The position numbers and the translations under genes were made by a program. The notes beneath the pieces were generated by a model. That model worked only from the letters and a program-made list of their open reading frames with translations. It ran no database searches and had not been told where the DNA came from. DNA of 64,000 nucleotides from positions 19,395-83,394 of the forward strand of contig JBMOIB010000004.1 in assembly GCA_049317545.1 (NCBI GenBank), given 5' to 3'. Source of the stretch: REEB506 sp049317545 (GTDB lineage Bacteria > Pseudomonadota > Alphaproteobacteria > Caulobacterales > Aquidulcibacteraceae). Below are positions 39,642-47,762 of the stretch, piece by piece. Within the stretch, counting starts at the first letter, position 1. Every line of letters starts with the position of its first letter.

Positions 39642-42322
39642 CCGACGCGGGCGGTGCGTTCTTCGCCAGCGGGAGACGCGCCGCCAATCGCGAACCGGGC
39701 GATCGCGGCGGCGAGCGTGGCCCGATCGACCGGCTTGACCAGATGTTCGCACGCGCCGAGCTGCAGCGACGTGCGGCGGTCGTCGTCGATCGAATAGACC
39801 ACCACCGGGATGTCGCGGGTCGCGACGGCGCTCTTGAGCGCAGTCAGGATCGACCAGCCCGATCCGTCGGGAAGGCCAATATCGAGCACGATCAGAGCCG
39901 GCAGGTTTTCACGGGTCCGCGCCAACCCTTCAAAGCCGCGCGACGCGCCGCAGACCTGTAGTCCAAGCGTCGACGCGGCCCGCGCCACGAGATCGCGCGC
40001 ATCCGCGCCGTCTTCAATGACGAGCACATAACGACCGGCCGGCGCCGGCCCCTCCGGGCCCGCACTTAGAACCTCGCCGTAGCGGGCCGCGATCGTCAGC
40101 TCGAAAGTTGAGCCGACGCCGGGCGCGCTGCGCACGCTGACGTCGCCGCCCAACAGCATCGCCAATCGCCGCGTGATCGCGAGGCCGAGCCCTGTGCCGC
40201 CGAACGTGGCGCTGGTCGAAGCGTCGGCCTGAACGAACGGCTGGAACAGCCGTGAGACCTGCTCGGCTGTCATGCCGATTCCAGTATCCTCCACGCGGAT
40301 GCGGGCGAGCCCGTCTGCGACCTCGGCATGCAGCGCCACGCGCCCGTCGGATGTGAACTTGGCGGCGTTGGAGAGCAGATTGAGCACGCATTGGCGCAAT
40401 TTCACAGAATCGGTGCGCAGTTCGGCGAATGCCGGATCGATCTCGCACGTGAGATCGACATTGCGTCCGCGCGCAGCGATCTCGACGGTCGCAACCGCCT
40501 CGCGCAGCAGTGCGGCGGCGTCGACGTTCTCGATGTTCAACTCCATACGCCCGGCCTCGATCTTGGAGAAATCGAGAACTTCGTTGATGAGGCTGAGCAG
40601 ATGGCGCGCAGCGCCGCGGATGCGCTCGGCGTCCTCTGCCGAGTCCGGACGATCGTCTGCGCGCAGGTCCTCCACCAGTATCTCCGAATAGCCGATGACC
40701 GCATTGAGCGGCGTTCGCAATTCGTGGCTCATGTTGGCGAGGAACGCCGACTTCGCGGCGCTCGCCTCCTCGGCCTGCACCCGCGCAGCGTCGAACTTGC
40801 GCTCTAGTTCCTTGCGCGCCGTGATGTCGCGCCCAACCGCGATCCAACGTCGTTCACCCGACTCAGGATCGAGCGTGGCGGACAGAGAGACGTCAACGAT
40901 CCGGGGTTCGCCGTCCTTCGTGTACTGGACGATTTCCCCACGATACGGCGCGCCGGCGACAACGGCGGTGCGCATCGCCGTCAAGGTCGCCGGATCGGTC
41001 TGCGGACCGCGGAAGACCAAGTCGACGCGATGGCCGCGCACGTCCTCAAGGCAAAAGCCGCCAGCGGCCAATTGCGTCTCGTTGGCCCAGGCGATCCGCC
41101 CTTCGCCGTCGAAGATCAGGATGGAATCCGTCGCGGCGCGTGCGACGAGGGCGAGCTCCTCGGCCTGACGACGCGCGGCGATGAATTCCGCGGTGCGCTC
41201 CGCAACCCGCGTCTCGAGCATGCGCCGCTCTTCGTCGAGCGCAGCGGCGAGGCGATCGCGCTGCAGGATGGCCTGTCGAAATGCTTCGACGCCATTGGCG
41301 AGACGCCCGAAGTCGTTGCCGAGATGAAGATCAGCGGGGGACGCCGATACGTCGCCGTCGGCGATCTGCGCGATCGTCGCGATCTGGCGCCGCACCGCGC
41401 GCGTAGAGGCGCTGCTGATCGACCACGCCGCCAGCGCCGCGAGAATTGTCAACACGGCGGTCAAGCCAATGCTCTCCAGGATCGCGGTGCGGCGAGCGTC
41501 GATGCGCGCGAGGAGGAGTTCATCGAGAACAGGCGCGAGATCGCGCCAAAGGGCGTCCGCGGCGTCCTGGACTTCGAGCTCGGCGGCGTCGACTTGCGCA
41601 AGCGCCGCCGCCCGCTTCGCCCGTGACCTGCTCGTCCCGAGCTCAGTGAGCGCGCGCTCGAGGCGCAGCGAAGTCGCCTGGATCGTGCGCAGGCGCGCAT
41701 CGAGCTTTTGCTCCAAGTCCGGACGTTTCAGGTTGACCAGAAAAAGATCGAACCTGGCTTCGACCTGTTCGCTCGCGACATGGATGCGGCCGAGATCCAT
41801 GCGCCCGCCTGCCCCGTCTCTCGCACGCGCGGCCGCTGCTGAGGCCGCCGCCGCCATTTCGGGCAGGCGATCGATCAACAGGTCCATCGCGTAATAGCTT
41901 GGCAGTTGCGGATCGAGCACCAGAGCCGAGCCGTCCGCGACCGAACGGAGCAGGCGGTTCGCCGGCTGCACGAGTTCGTCCGGATCGTCCGCAGTTTCGG
42001 CGATTGCGAATAGGCGCCGCGCGTGCCGCTCCGCGCCAAACAGGGCGTCGGTGCGGGCCGCCTTTTGCTCCAGCCGGGCGATGGCGCCCAGCACCTCGGC
42101 ATCGAGATCGCCCTTCGCGCGCGCGGCGGCGTTGATCACCGCCCAAACGTCGCGCGCATGCGCGAGGCCGGCGCGTTCCCGCTCAGCGATGTCGACGTCG
42201 CGCATCAAGGTGTGGGCGAGGACGCCGCCGACGACGAACGCCGGCGCGAGCGCGAGCGCCATCGCCGCAGCCAGTTTCGGCGCCAGATCGAGATCGGCCC
42301 AGGTTTTTCGCAGCTTTACCAT
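39638..42322 (-). CDS. Hybrid sensor histidine kinase
   Basis: The protein has 894 residues. Order: transmembrane helix near residue 20, a long periplasmic helical sensor region (to about 280), second helix (LTAVLTILAALAAW), HAMP linker, a coiled coil, PAS (TDSILIFDGEGRIAWANE, ending RDITARKELERK), HisKA with the phospho-His in NMSHELRTPLNAVIGYSEIL, HATPase (NLLSNAAKFTSDGR, VEDTGIGM, FGGTGLGLAITRR), and a C-terminal receiver (LIVLDIGLPDGSGW with the phospho-Asp, and VKPVD). The sensor domain resembles none I know. No cognate regulator is encoded next to it. Its stop overlaps ahpD's stop. Confidence 0.93.
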   Translation of the reverse strand: MVKLRKTWADLDLAPKLAAAMALALAPAFVVGGVLAHTLMRDVDIAERERAGLAHARDVWAVINAAARAKGDLDAEVLGAIARLEQKAARTDALFGAERHARRLFAIAETADDPDELVQPANRLLRSVADGSALVLDPQLPSYYAMDLLIDRLPEMAAAASAAAARARDGAGGRMDLGRIHVASEQVEARFDLFLVNLKRPDLEQKLDARLRTIQATSLRLERALTELGTSRSRAKRAAALAQVDAAELEVQDAADALWRDLAPVLDELLLARIDARRTAILESIGLTAVLTILAALAAWSISSASTRAVRRQIATIAQIADGDVSASPADLHLGNDFGRLANGVEAFRQAILQRDRLAAALDEERRMLETRVAERTAEFIAARRQAEELALVARAATDSILIFDGEGRIAWANETQLAAGGFCLEDVRGHRVDLVFRGPQTDPATLTAMRTAVVAGAPYRGEIVQYTKDGEPRIVDVSLSATLDPESGERRWIAVGRDITARKELERKFDAARVQAEEASAAKSAFLANMSHELRTPLNAVIGYSEILVEDLRADDRPDSAEDAERIRGAARHLLSLINEVLDFSKIEAGRMELNIENVDAAALLREAVATVEIAARGRNVDLTCEIDPAFAELRTDSVKLRQCVLNLLSNAAKFTSDGRVALHAEVADGLARIRVEDTGIGMTAEQVSRLFQPFVQADASTSATFGGTGLGLAITRRLAMLLGGDVSVRSAPGVGSTFELTIAARYGEVLSAGPEGPAPAGRYVLVIEDGADARDLVARAASTLGLQVCGASRGFEGLARTRENLPALIVLDIGLPDGSGWSILTALKSAVATRDIPVVVYSIDDDRRTSLQLGACEHLVKPVDRATLAAAIARFAIGGASPAGEERTARVG

Positions 42323-42369
42323 GGCTGCTACGTTAAGGTTGCCGCCTTAAACGATCCTTGCCTGCGGCA

Positions 42370-42398
42370 TTGACAGGGGCCGATCCGCCGCCTAAACG
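42370..42398 (+). promoter_or_regulatory. Candidate sigma-70 promoter of the ffh block
   Basis: TTGACA at 42370-42375 is separated by exactly 17 bases from TAAACG at 42393-42398. The -35 is perfect and the -10 matches three of six positions. It lies about 120 bases before the ffh ATG. Confidence 0.45.
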
Positions 42399-42428
42399 CC
42401 GTTGCTTGTAGCCCGTTCCGGGCGCAAA

Positions 42429-42456
42429 CCCCGCCCGACGCAATCGTCCGGCGGGG
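42429..42456 (+). promoter_or_regulatory. Hairpin in the ffh leader
   Basis: CCCCGCC (42429-42435) and GGCGGGG (42450-42456) pair, with a GACG/CGTC inner stem around the loop CAAT and a single C-C mismatch. No T run follows. It may be a leader regulatory hairpin or attenuation-like structure. Confidence 0.4.
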
Positions 42457-42477
42457 CATTATGTTTTGGCGCGTCGC

Positions 42478-42507
42478 GTAGAGACGCGCGCGGTAGAGAC
42501 GCGCGCG
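42478..42507 (+). repeat. Tandem duplication in the ffh leader
   Basis: GTAGAGACGCGCGCG occurs twice in a perfect head-to-tail 15-base repeat (42478-42492 and 42493-42507), eleven bases before the ffh ATG. It places the ribosome site GGAGGG just after the repeats. It could change leader structure. Its function is unknown. Confidence 0.6.
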
Positions 42508-42518
42508 GCGGAGGGTCG

Positions 42519-44027
42519 ATGTTCGATACGCTGACCGAGCGCTTGACGGGCGTTTTTGACCGGCTGACCGGTCGCGGCGCCCTGTCGGACAAGGACGTGG
42601 ACGCCGCCCTCCGCGAAGTCCGCGTCGCTCTGCTCGAAGCCGACGTCGCGCTCTCGGTCGTGAAGGACTTCATCGCCAAGGTGCGCGAAGCCGCGGTCGG
42701 CGAAGCCGTCATCCGCTCGGTGACGCCGGGCCAACAGATCATCAAAGTCGTTTACGATCAGTTGGCCGAAACGCTCGGCGGCGACGGGCCCCCGGAAGGC
42801 CTTCGGATCGCCGGCGAACCGCCGAATGTCATCATGATGGCCGGCCTCCAGGGCTCCGGCAAAACCACGACGACCGGCAAGCTCGGCCTGCGCCTCTCCA
42901 AGACTGAGCGCAAAAAAGTCCTGATGGCATCGCTCGACGTGCGCCGCCCGGCCGCCATGGAGCAGCTGCGCGTGCTCGGTCAGGCGATCGCCGTAGACGT
43001 GCTGCCGATCATCGAAGGCCAACAGCCCAGCGACATCACCCGCCGCGCCCTGCAATCGGCGCGTTTGGGCGGCTATGACGTCCTGATCCTCGACACCGCC
43101 GGGCGCACCACGCTCGACGAGCAGATGATGAACGAGGCCGCCGAGGTGGCCGCGATCGCCAATCCCGGCGAAATCCTGCTCGTCGCCGACAGCCTGACCG
43201 GTCAGGACGCAGTCGAAACGGCCCGCCGCTTCCATGAGCGCCTCGCCCTCACCGGCCTCGTGCTCACCCGCGCGGACGGCGACGGTCGCGGCGGCGCCGC
43301 GCTCTCGATGCGCGCCGTCACCGGCCTGCCGATCAAGTTCCTGGGCACCGGCGAAAAGCCCGAAGGCCTCGAAGTCTTCGACGCCCGACGCGTCGCCGGC
43401 CGCATCCTTGGCCAGGGCGACGTCGTCAGCCTCGTCGAAAAGGCCGTCGAGAACATCGACCGCGAGCAGGCCGAGAAAATGGCCAAGAAGCTCGCCAAGG
43501 GTCAGTTCGACCTCGACGACATGGCCAACCAATTGGGTCAGGTCCTGACGCTCGGCGGCATGAAGGGCATCATGGGCATGCTGCCAGGCGTGCAGAAGCT
43601 CAAGGGCCAGATCTCCGAGGCGAACCTCGACGACAAAATCATCCGTCGGCAGATCGCCGTGATCCGCTCGATGACCAAGGCGGAACGTCAGAAGCCGGAC
43701 GTTTTGAACGCCTCGCGCCGCCGCCGCATCGCCAAGGGCGCGGGCGTTGACGTGGCCGAGGTCAACAAGGTTCTGAAGATGCACCGCGGCATGGCCGACA
43801 TGGTCAAGTCGATGGGCAAGGGCAAATCGCCGTTCGGCGGCATGATGCCCGGCATGCCTGGCGGCGGTCGCATGCCGACCCCGGAGCAATTGAAGGCGCT
43901 GGGCGGCGGCAAGCTCCCGAACCTGCCGGGCCTGCCCGGTGCGGGCGGGTTCCCTGGCGCATCGCCCCCTGGCCTTCCTGGTCTGCCCGGTCTCCCGGGT
44001 CTCGCCGGATCCAAAGACAAAAAGTAA
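42519..44027 (+). CDS. ffh: Signal recognition particle protein Ffh
   Basis: The protein has 502 residues. The NG GTPase domain has the P-loop MAGLQGSGKTTTTGKLGL, DVRRPAAMEQL, ILDTAGRTTLDEQ and the base-specificity motif TRADGDGRGGAAL. The M domain begins near residue 320 with a methionine-rich stretch (GGMKGIMGMLPG) and the RNA-binding RRRRIAKGAG region. A collagen-like Pro-Gly tail (NLPGLPGLPGA and PGLPGLPGLPG) is unusual. It binds signal sequences and 4.5S RNA at the ribosome and docks with FtsY (49043). It is the first gene of the block. Confidence 0.96.
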   Translation: MFDTLTERLTGVFDRLTGRGALSDKDVDAALREVRVALLEADVALSVVKDFIAKVREAAVGEAVIRSVTPGQQIIKVVYDQLAETLGGDGPPEGLRIAGEPPNVIMMAGLQGSGKTTTTGKLGLRLSKTERKKVLMASLDVRRPAAMEQLRVLGQAIAVDVLPIIEGQQPSDITRRALQSARLGGYDVLILDTAGRTTLDEQMMNEAAEVAAIANPGEILLVADSLTGQDAVETARRFHERLALTGLVLTRADGDGRGGAALSMRAVTGLPIKFLGTGEKPEGLEVFDARRVAGRILGQGDVVSLVEKAVENIDREQAEKMAKKLAKGQFDLDDMANQLGQVLTLGGMKGIMGMLPGVQKLKGQISEANLDDKIIRRQIAVIRSMTKAERQKPDVLNASRRRRIAKGAGVDVAEVNKVLKMHRGMADMVKSMGKGKSPFGGMMPGMPGGGRMPTPEQLKALGGGKLPNLPGLPGAGGFPGASPPGLPGLPGLPGLAGSKDKK

Positions 44028-44068
44028 CCCCTCCGGGCCGCGGCCCGCATTGATTGAAGGAGAAGTCC

Positions 44069-44431
44069 ATGTCCCTGAAAATTCGCCTCTCGCGCGGCGG
44101 CAAGAAAAAAGAGCCCTTCTATTCGATCGTGGTGGCCGACAGCCGCTCGCCGCGCGACGGCCGCTTCATCGAGAAGATCGGCACCTATTCCCCGACCCTG
44201 CCGGGCGACGCCGAAAAGCGCGTCGTGCTCAAAATCGAGCGCGTGCAGGAATGGCTCGCCAAGGGCGCCCAGCCGACCGACCGCGTCGCGCGCATGCTCG
44301 ACCAAGCCGGCCTCACGAAGCGCGACGCCCGCAACAACCCGAACAAGGCCGCGCCCGGCAAGAAGATGGCCGACCGCGCCAAGGAAAAGGCCGACAAGGC
44401 CGCCGCGGCGGCTGCGCCGGCCGAAGGCTGA
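44069..44431 (+). CDS. rpsP: 30S ribosomal protein S16
   Basis: The protein has 120 residues. The N-terminus SLKIRLSRGGKKKEPFYSIVV followed by DSRSPRDGRFIEKIGTYSP is diagnostic of S16. The C-terminus is extended by an alanine/lysine-rich tail (KKMADRAKEKADKAAAAAA), about 35 residues longer than E. coli S16, as is common in alphaproteobacteria. The ATG at 44069 follows AAGGAGAA. An in-frame upstream start (44054) lacks a ribosome site. Confidence 0.98.
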   Translation: MSLKIRLSRGGKKKEPFYSIVVADSRSPRDGRFIEKIGTYSPTLPGDAEKRVVLKIERVQEWLAKGAQPTDRVARMLDQAGLTKRDARNNPNKAAPGKKMADRAKEKADKAAAAAAPAEG

Positions 44432-44440
44432 GCCTGACCG

Positions 44441-44977
44441 GTGGCTGACGCGCGCGATCTCGTGGTGGTCGGCGCGATCGCCGGCGCCTTCGGCGTCCGT
44501 GGCGAAGTGCGCGTGCGCAGCTTCACGCAGGACCTCGAAGGCGTCGTCGCCTACGGCCCGCTGCGCGACGCAGCGGGCAAGGTGGTGCTGACGCCCAAGC
44601 GCTGGCGCCCCTTGAAGGATGGCCTCGCGGTGACCGCCGTTGAGGTCGCAACGCGCGAACAGGCCGAGGCGCTGCGCAACACGACGTTGCACGTCCCGCG
44701 CGCGGCCCTTCCGGCCCCGGACGAAGACGAATTCTACCACGTCGACCTGATCGGCTGCCGCGTCGAGACGCCGGACGGAGAGGTTCTGGGCGAAGTCGCC
44801 GCAGTGCACGATTTCGGAGCCGGCGACCTTCTGGCCGTGCGCGGCGCGCATGGACGGTCGAGCTTTCATCGTTTCACCCGCGAAGCCGCACCGCTCGTCG
44901 ACATCAAGGCGCGGCTGATCGTCGTCATCCCTCAGGCCGATGCGGAGGATATCCCCGACGACGAAGACGCCCCATGA
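44441..44977 (+). CDS. rimM: Ribosome maturation factor RimM
   Basis: The protein has 178 residues from a GTG at 44441. The N-terminal RimM domain has VVGAIAGAFGVRGEVRVRSF. The PRC-barrel-like second domain has EFYHVDLIGCRVETPDGE and VLGEVAAVHDFGAGDLLAV. It assists 16S processing in the 30S head and binds S19. Classic gene order rpsP-rimM-trmD; the stop of RimM overlaps the trmD ATG by four bases. Confidence 0.96.
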   Translation: MADARDLVVVGAIAGAFGVRGEVRVRSFTQDLEGVVAYGPLRDAAGKVVLTPKRWRPLKDGLAVTAVEVATREQAEALRNTTLHVPRAALPAPDEDEFYHVDLIGCRVETPDGEVLGEVAAVHDFGAGDLLAVRGAHGRSSFHRFTREAAPLVDIKARLIVVIPQADAEDIPDDEDAP

Positions 44978-45678
44978 GCGAGGCGGCGCCCTTCGCAGCC
45001 ACTGTCGTGACGCTATTCCCGGAGGCCTTTCCCGGCACTTTGGGACTCTCCGTGATCGGGCGCGGACTTGAGCGCGGGGTCTGGACGCTGGATGCGCTCG
45101 ATCTGCGCACCTTCGGCGACGGGCCGCACCGCAAGGTCGACGATGCGCCCGCCGGCGGCGGCGCAGGCCTCGTTTTGCGGGCCGACGTGGTCGCAGCGGC
45201 GATCGATTCAATCGCTCCGGCTGGCCGGCCAATCCTCTACCCCTCCCCGCGCGGGCGACCGCTGACGCAGGACATGACCCGCGCCTGGGCGGCGGGCCCC
45301 GGCCTCGTGATCCTGTGCGGGCGGTTCGAGGGCCTGGACGAGCGTCTGATCGAAGCGCGCGGCCTTCAGGAAGTGTGCGTCGGCGACGCCGTCCTCGCAG
45401 GCGGCGAGGTCGCCGCCCTCCTCATCCTCGAGGCGGTCGTGCGCCTTTTGCCCGGCGTGCTCGGCAACAGCGAAAGCCTCACAGAAGAGAGCTTCGCGGA
45501 CGGGCTTCTGGAGCACCCGCAATACACTCGGCCCCGAACGTTCGAAGGCCGCGACATCCCCGACGTCCTTCTCGGCGGCGACCATTCCAAAGTCGCGGCC
45601 TGGCGCAAGGCCGAACGCGAGCGCCTCACGCGTGAACGGCGCCCCGATCTTCTCGTCCGACGCCCCCCGATCGATTGA
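44974..45678 (+). CDS. trmD: tRNA (guanine-N1)-methyltransferase TrmD
   Basis: The protein has 234 residues. The trefoil-knot SAM site is in ILYPSPRGRPLTQDM and VILCGRFEGLDERLIEARGL then EVCVGDAVLAGGEVAALL. HRKVDDAPAGGGAGLVLRAD near residue 45 is also conserved, and the C-terminus PRTFEGRDIPDVLLGGDHSK binds tRNA. It methylates G37 of tRNAs with a G at 36, preventing frameshifts. It overlaps rimM by four bases. In related genomes rplS usually follows directly; here an M20 peptidase gene intervenes. Confidence 0.97.
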   Translation: MSEAAPFAATVVTLFPEAFPGTLGLSVIGRGLERGVWTLDALDLRTFGDGPHRKVDDAPAGGGAGLVLRADVVAAAIDSIAPAGRPILYPSPRGRPLTQDMTRAWAAGPGLVILCGRFEGLDERLIEARGLQEVCVGDAVLAGGEVAALLILEAVVRLLPGVLGNSESLTEESFADGLLEHPQYTRPRTFEGRDIPDVLLGGDHSKVAAWRKAERERLTRERRPDLLVRRPPID

Positions 45679-45726
45679 CAGCTTTGCGGCGCCGCCGCTT
45701 GATGGCTGTGAATGGGGAGGATCATC

Positions 45727-47058
45727 ATGGTCGAAAAACGTCTCGCAATCGCGGTCGCCGCGCTTTTGCTCGCAACAGCCGCGCCGGCCATGGCCGAAAC
45801 CGGCGGGACGCCAGCCGGCGCAGCGCTTTCGGCTGAAGTCGCCAAAGATTATTCTGCGAACCTCAGATCGCTTTTCGAAGACCTGCACGCCAATCCGGAA
45901 CTTTCCTTCAAGGAAACCCGCACGGCCGCAAAGCTCGCGAAGGCGCTGAAGGCCATGGGCGTCGAGACGACCGAGAAGGTCGGCGGCACGGGCGTCGTCG
46001 GCCTGATCCGCAATGGCGCGGGACCGGTCGTTATGCTGCGGGCGGACATGGATGGCCTTCCGATCCAGGAGCGCAACGGCCTGCCCTACGAGTCCAAAGC
46101 GCGCCAGGTCGACGTCGACGGGGTGGAAATGCCCGTGATGCACGCCTGCGGCCATGACGTTCACATGACCGCGCTGATCGGCGCCGTCCGTCAGCTGCTC
46201 GCGCAGAAAGCCAATTGGCGCGGCACGATCGTGGTGGTCTTCCAACCCGCCGAAGAGCGCCTTGGCGGCGCGGTCGCCATGCTCAAGGACGGGCTCTACA
46301 CCCGCTTCCCGAAACCGGACGTCGCTTTGGGGCTGCATGTCGGATCCGGCCTTGAAGCCGGCAAATTCCGCGTCGAGAGCCGCGTCGCGAATTCGAGCTC
46401 GGACAGCGTCGACATCCTGGTCAAAGGCGTCGGCGGGCACGGCGCGTCTCCCAACAAGGCGATCGACCCGATCGTGGTGAGCTCCAACATCGTCATGGCG
46501 CTGCAGACGCTGACGTCCCGCACCATCGACCCGCTTGAGGCCGGCGTCGTGACCGTGGGCGTCGTGCAGGGCGGAACCAAGCGCAACATCATCCCGGAAG
46601 AGGTGAAGCTGCAGCTCACGGTGCGCGCCGACAATCCGCAGGTCCGCACGCAGCTGCTCGACGGGATCAAACGCGTCGCCGAGGGCGTCGCGCGCGCCTA
46701 TGGCGTCCCCGCCGATCGGTACCCGGTTGTGACCGCCACCGCCGAAGCCGCCCCGCCCAACCTCAATGATCCGGACTCGGCCGGAAAGGTGCGCGTCGCA
46801 CTCGCCAGCGCCTTTGGAGAAGAGCGCATGTCCAAAGTCGCGCGCGCGGGCATGGGCGCCGAGGACTTCGCCTATTTCGGCGCGCCGGAATGGGGCGGGG
46901 TGAAATCGGTGTTCTTTAATGTCGGCGGCTCGGTGACCGACGATCTTTCCAAGGCTCCGCCGCACCATTCGCCGCTGTTCATGATCAAGCCCGAACCGGC
47001 CGTCCGCGCCGGCGTCGAAGGCTACGTCACCGCCGCGCTCGCGTTCCTCGCGAAGTAG
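45727..47058 (+). CDS. M20-family amidohydrolase, exported
   Basis: The protein has 443 residues with a signal peptide (IAVAALLLATAAPAMA-E). Metal motifs: VVMLRADMDGLPIQE, the HACGHDVHMTALIGA block, and FQPAEERLGGAVAM, followed by LGLHVGSGLEAG and GGHGASPNKAIDP of the dimerisation domain. The C-terminus has MGAEDFAYFGAPEWGG, also a metal ligand. This is the M20D (hippurate hydrolase / IAA-amino acid hydrolase) group, which removes acyl groups from N-acyl amino acids. It is placed between trmD and rplS, an unusual insertion into a ribosomal block. The start is the ATG at 45727. Confidence 0.93.
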   Translation: MVEKRLAIAVAALLLATAAPAMAETGGTPAGAALSAEVAKDYSANLRSLFEDLHANPELSFKETRTAAKLAKALKAMGVETTEKVGGTGVVGLIRNGAGPVVMLRADMDGLPIQERNGLPYESKARQVDVDGVEMPVMHACGHDVHMTALIGAVRQLLAQKANWRGTIVVVFQPAEERLGGAVAMLKDGLYTRFPKPDVALGLHVGSGLEAGKFRVESRVANSSSDSVDILVKGVGGHGASPNKAIDPIVVSSNIVMALQTLTSRTIDPLEAGVVTVGVVQGGTKRNIIPEEVKLQLTVRADNPQVRTQLLDGIKRVAEGVARAYGVPADRYPVVTATAEAAPPNLNDPDSAGKVRVALASAFGEERMSKVARAGMGAEDFAYFGAPEWGGVKSVFFNVGGSVTDDLSKAPPHHSPLFMIKPEPAVRAGVEGYVTAALAFLAK

Positions 47059-47068
47059 GCGCCCCGAG

Positions 47069-47167
47069 CCCTCCCCCAGCGGGGGAGGTTTGGGAGGGGG
47101 CGAGGGGCGACCGGCGATGGCGACGCGTTCTCTCCCCTCCCCTGCCCCCTCCCCGCTGGGGAGGGGA
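47069..47167. repeat. Dispersed C/G-rich palindromic repeat, copy 2
   Basis: CCCTCCCCCAGCGGGGGAGG (47069-47088) followed by TTTGGGAGGGGGCGAG, then about 40 bases, then CCCCCTCCCCGCTGGGGAGGGG. It matches copy 1 at 38961-39080 in order and orientation but has a shorter centre. It separates the M20 gene from rplS. Confidence 0.8.
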
Positions 47168-47313
47168 AGCGGTTTCCAATTGCAAGCGGACGCTCCGGGT
47201 TCCGAAACGAGGTTTCGCCCCCCTCGACAAGCCCCAACCGTTCGCGTATACGCCCGCCTTTCCTGAGGCTTCCCCTAGAGCTTGGCGGGTTCCGCCGGGC
47301 GCGAGCTATCGCC

Positions 47314-47706
47314 ATGAACCTGATCGCCCAACTCGAACAAGAAGAATTGACCCGCGTCGCCGGCGCGAAAAAGATCCCCGAGTTCCGCGCCGGCGATACG
47401 CTGCGCGTTAACGTGAAGATCAAGGAAGGCGAGCGCGAGCGCGTCCAGGCCTACGAAGGCGTGTGCATCGCGCGGTCTGGCGGCGGTCTCAACGCCAACT
47501 TCACGGTCCGCAAGATTTCGTTCGGTGAAGGCGTCGAACGCGTTTTCCCGCTGTATGGTCCGCTCGTTGAATCCATCGACGTGGTCCGCCGCGGCGAAGT
47601 CCGTCGCTCGAAGCTCTATTACCTGCGCGAGCGTCGCGGCAAATCGGCCCGGATCACCGAGCGCGCGGGCGGCCCGCGCAACACCGGCGAGAAGGCCGAA
47701 GGTTAA
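47314..47706 (+). CDS. rplS: 50S ribosomal protein L19
   Basis: The protein has 130 residues. FRAGDTLRVNVKIKEGERERV, AYEGVCIARSGGGLNANFTV and FPLYGPLVESIDVVRRGEVR then KLYYLRERRGKSARI are all conserved in L19. It sits at the 30S-50S interface. The ATG at 47314 starts MNLIAQLEQEE. Upstream 255 bases hold a palindromic repeat and, presumably, its own promoter, since the M20 gene and repeat separate it from trmD. It is followed by mtaB after 56 bases. Confidence 0.98.
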   Translation: MNLIAQLEQEELTRVAGAKKIPEFRAGDTLRVNVKIKEGERERVQAYEGVCIARSGGGLNANFTVRKISFGEGVERVFPLYGPLVESIDVVRRGEVRRSKLYYLRERRGKSARITERAGGPRNTGEKAEG

Positions 47707-47762
47707 GCGTCACGTCACGCTTGGCTTGACGCGGCGTCGCCGCGCCCGCACCTGAGTGGCCC

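Noticed and set aside
45208..46968. 586-residue minus-strand frame opposite trmD and M20
   Set aside because: It has no recognisable domain and overlaps two certain genes.
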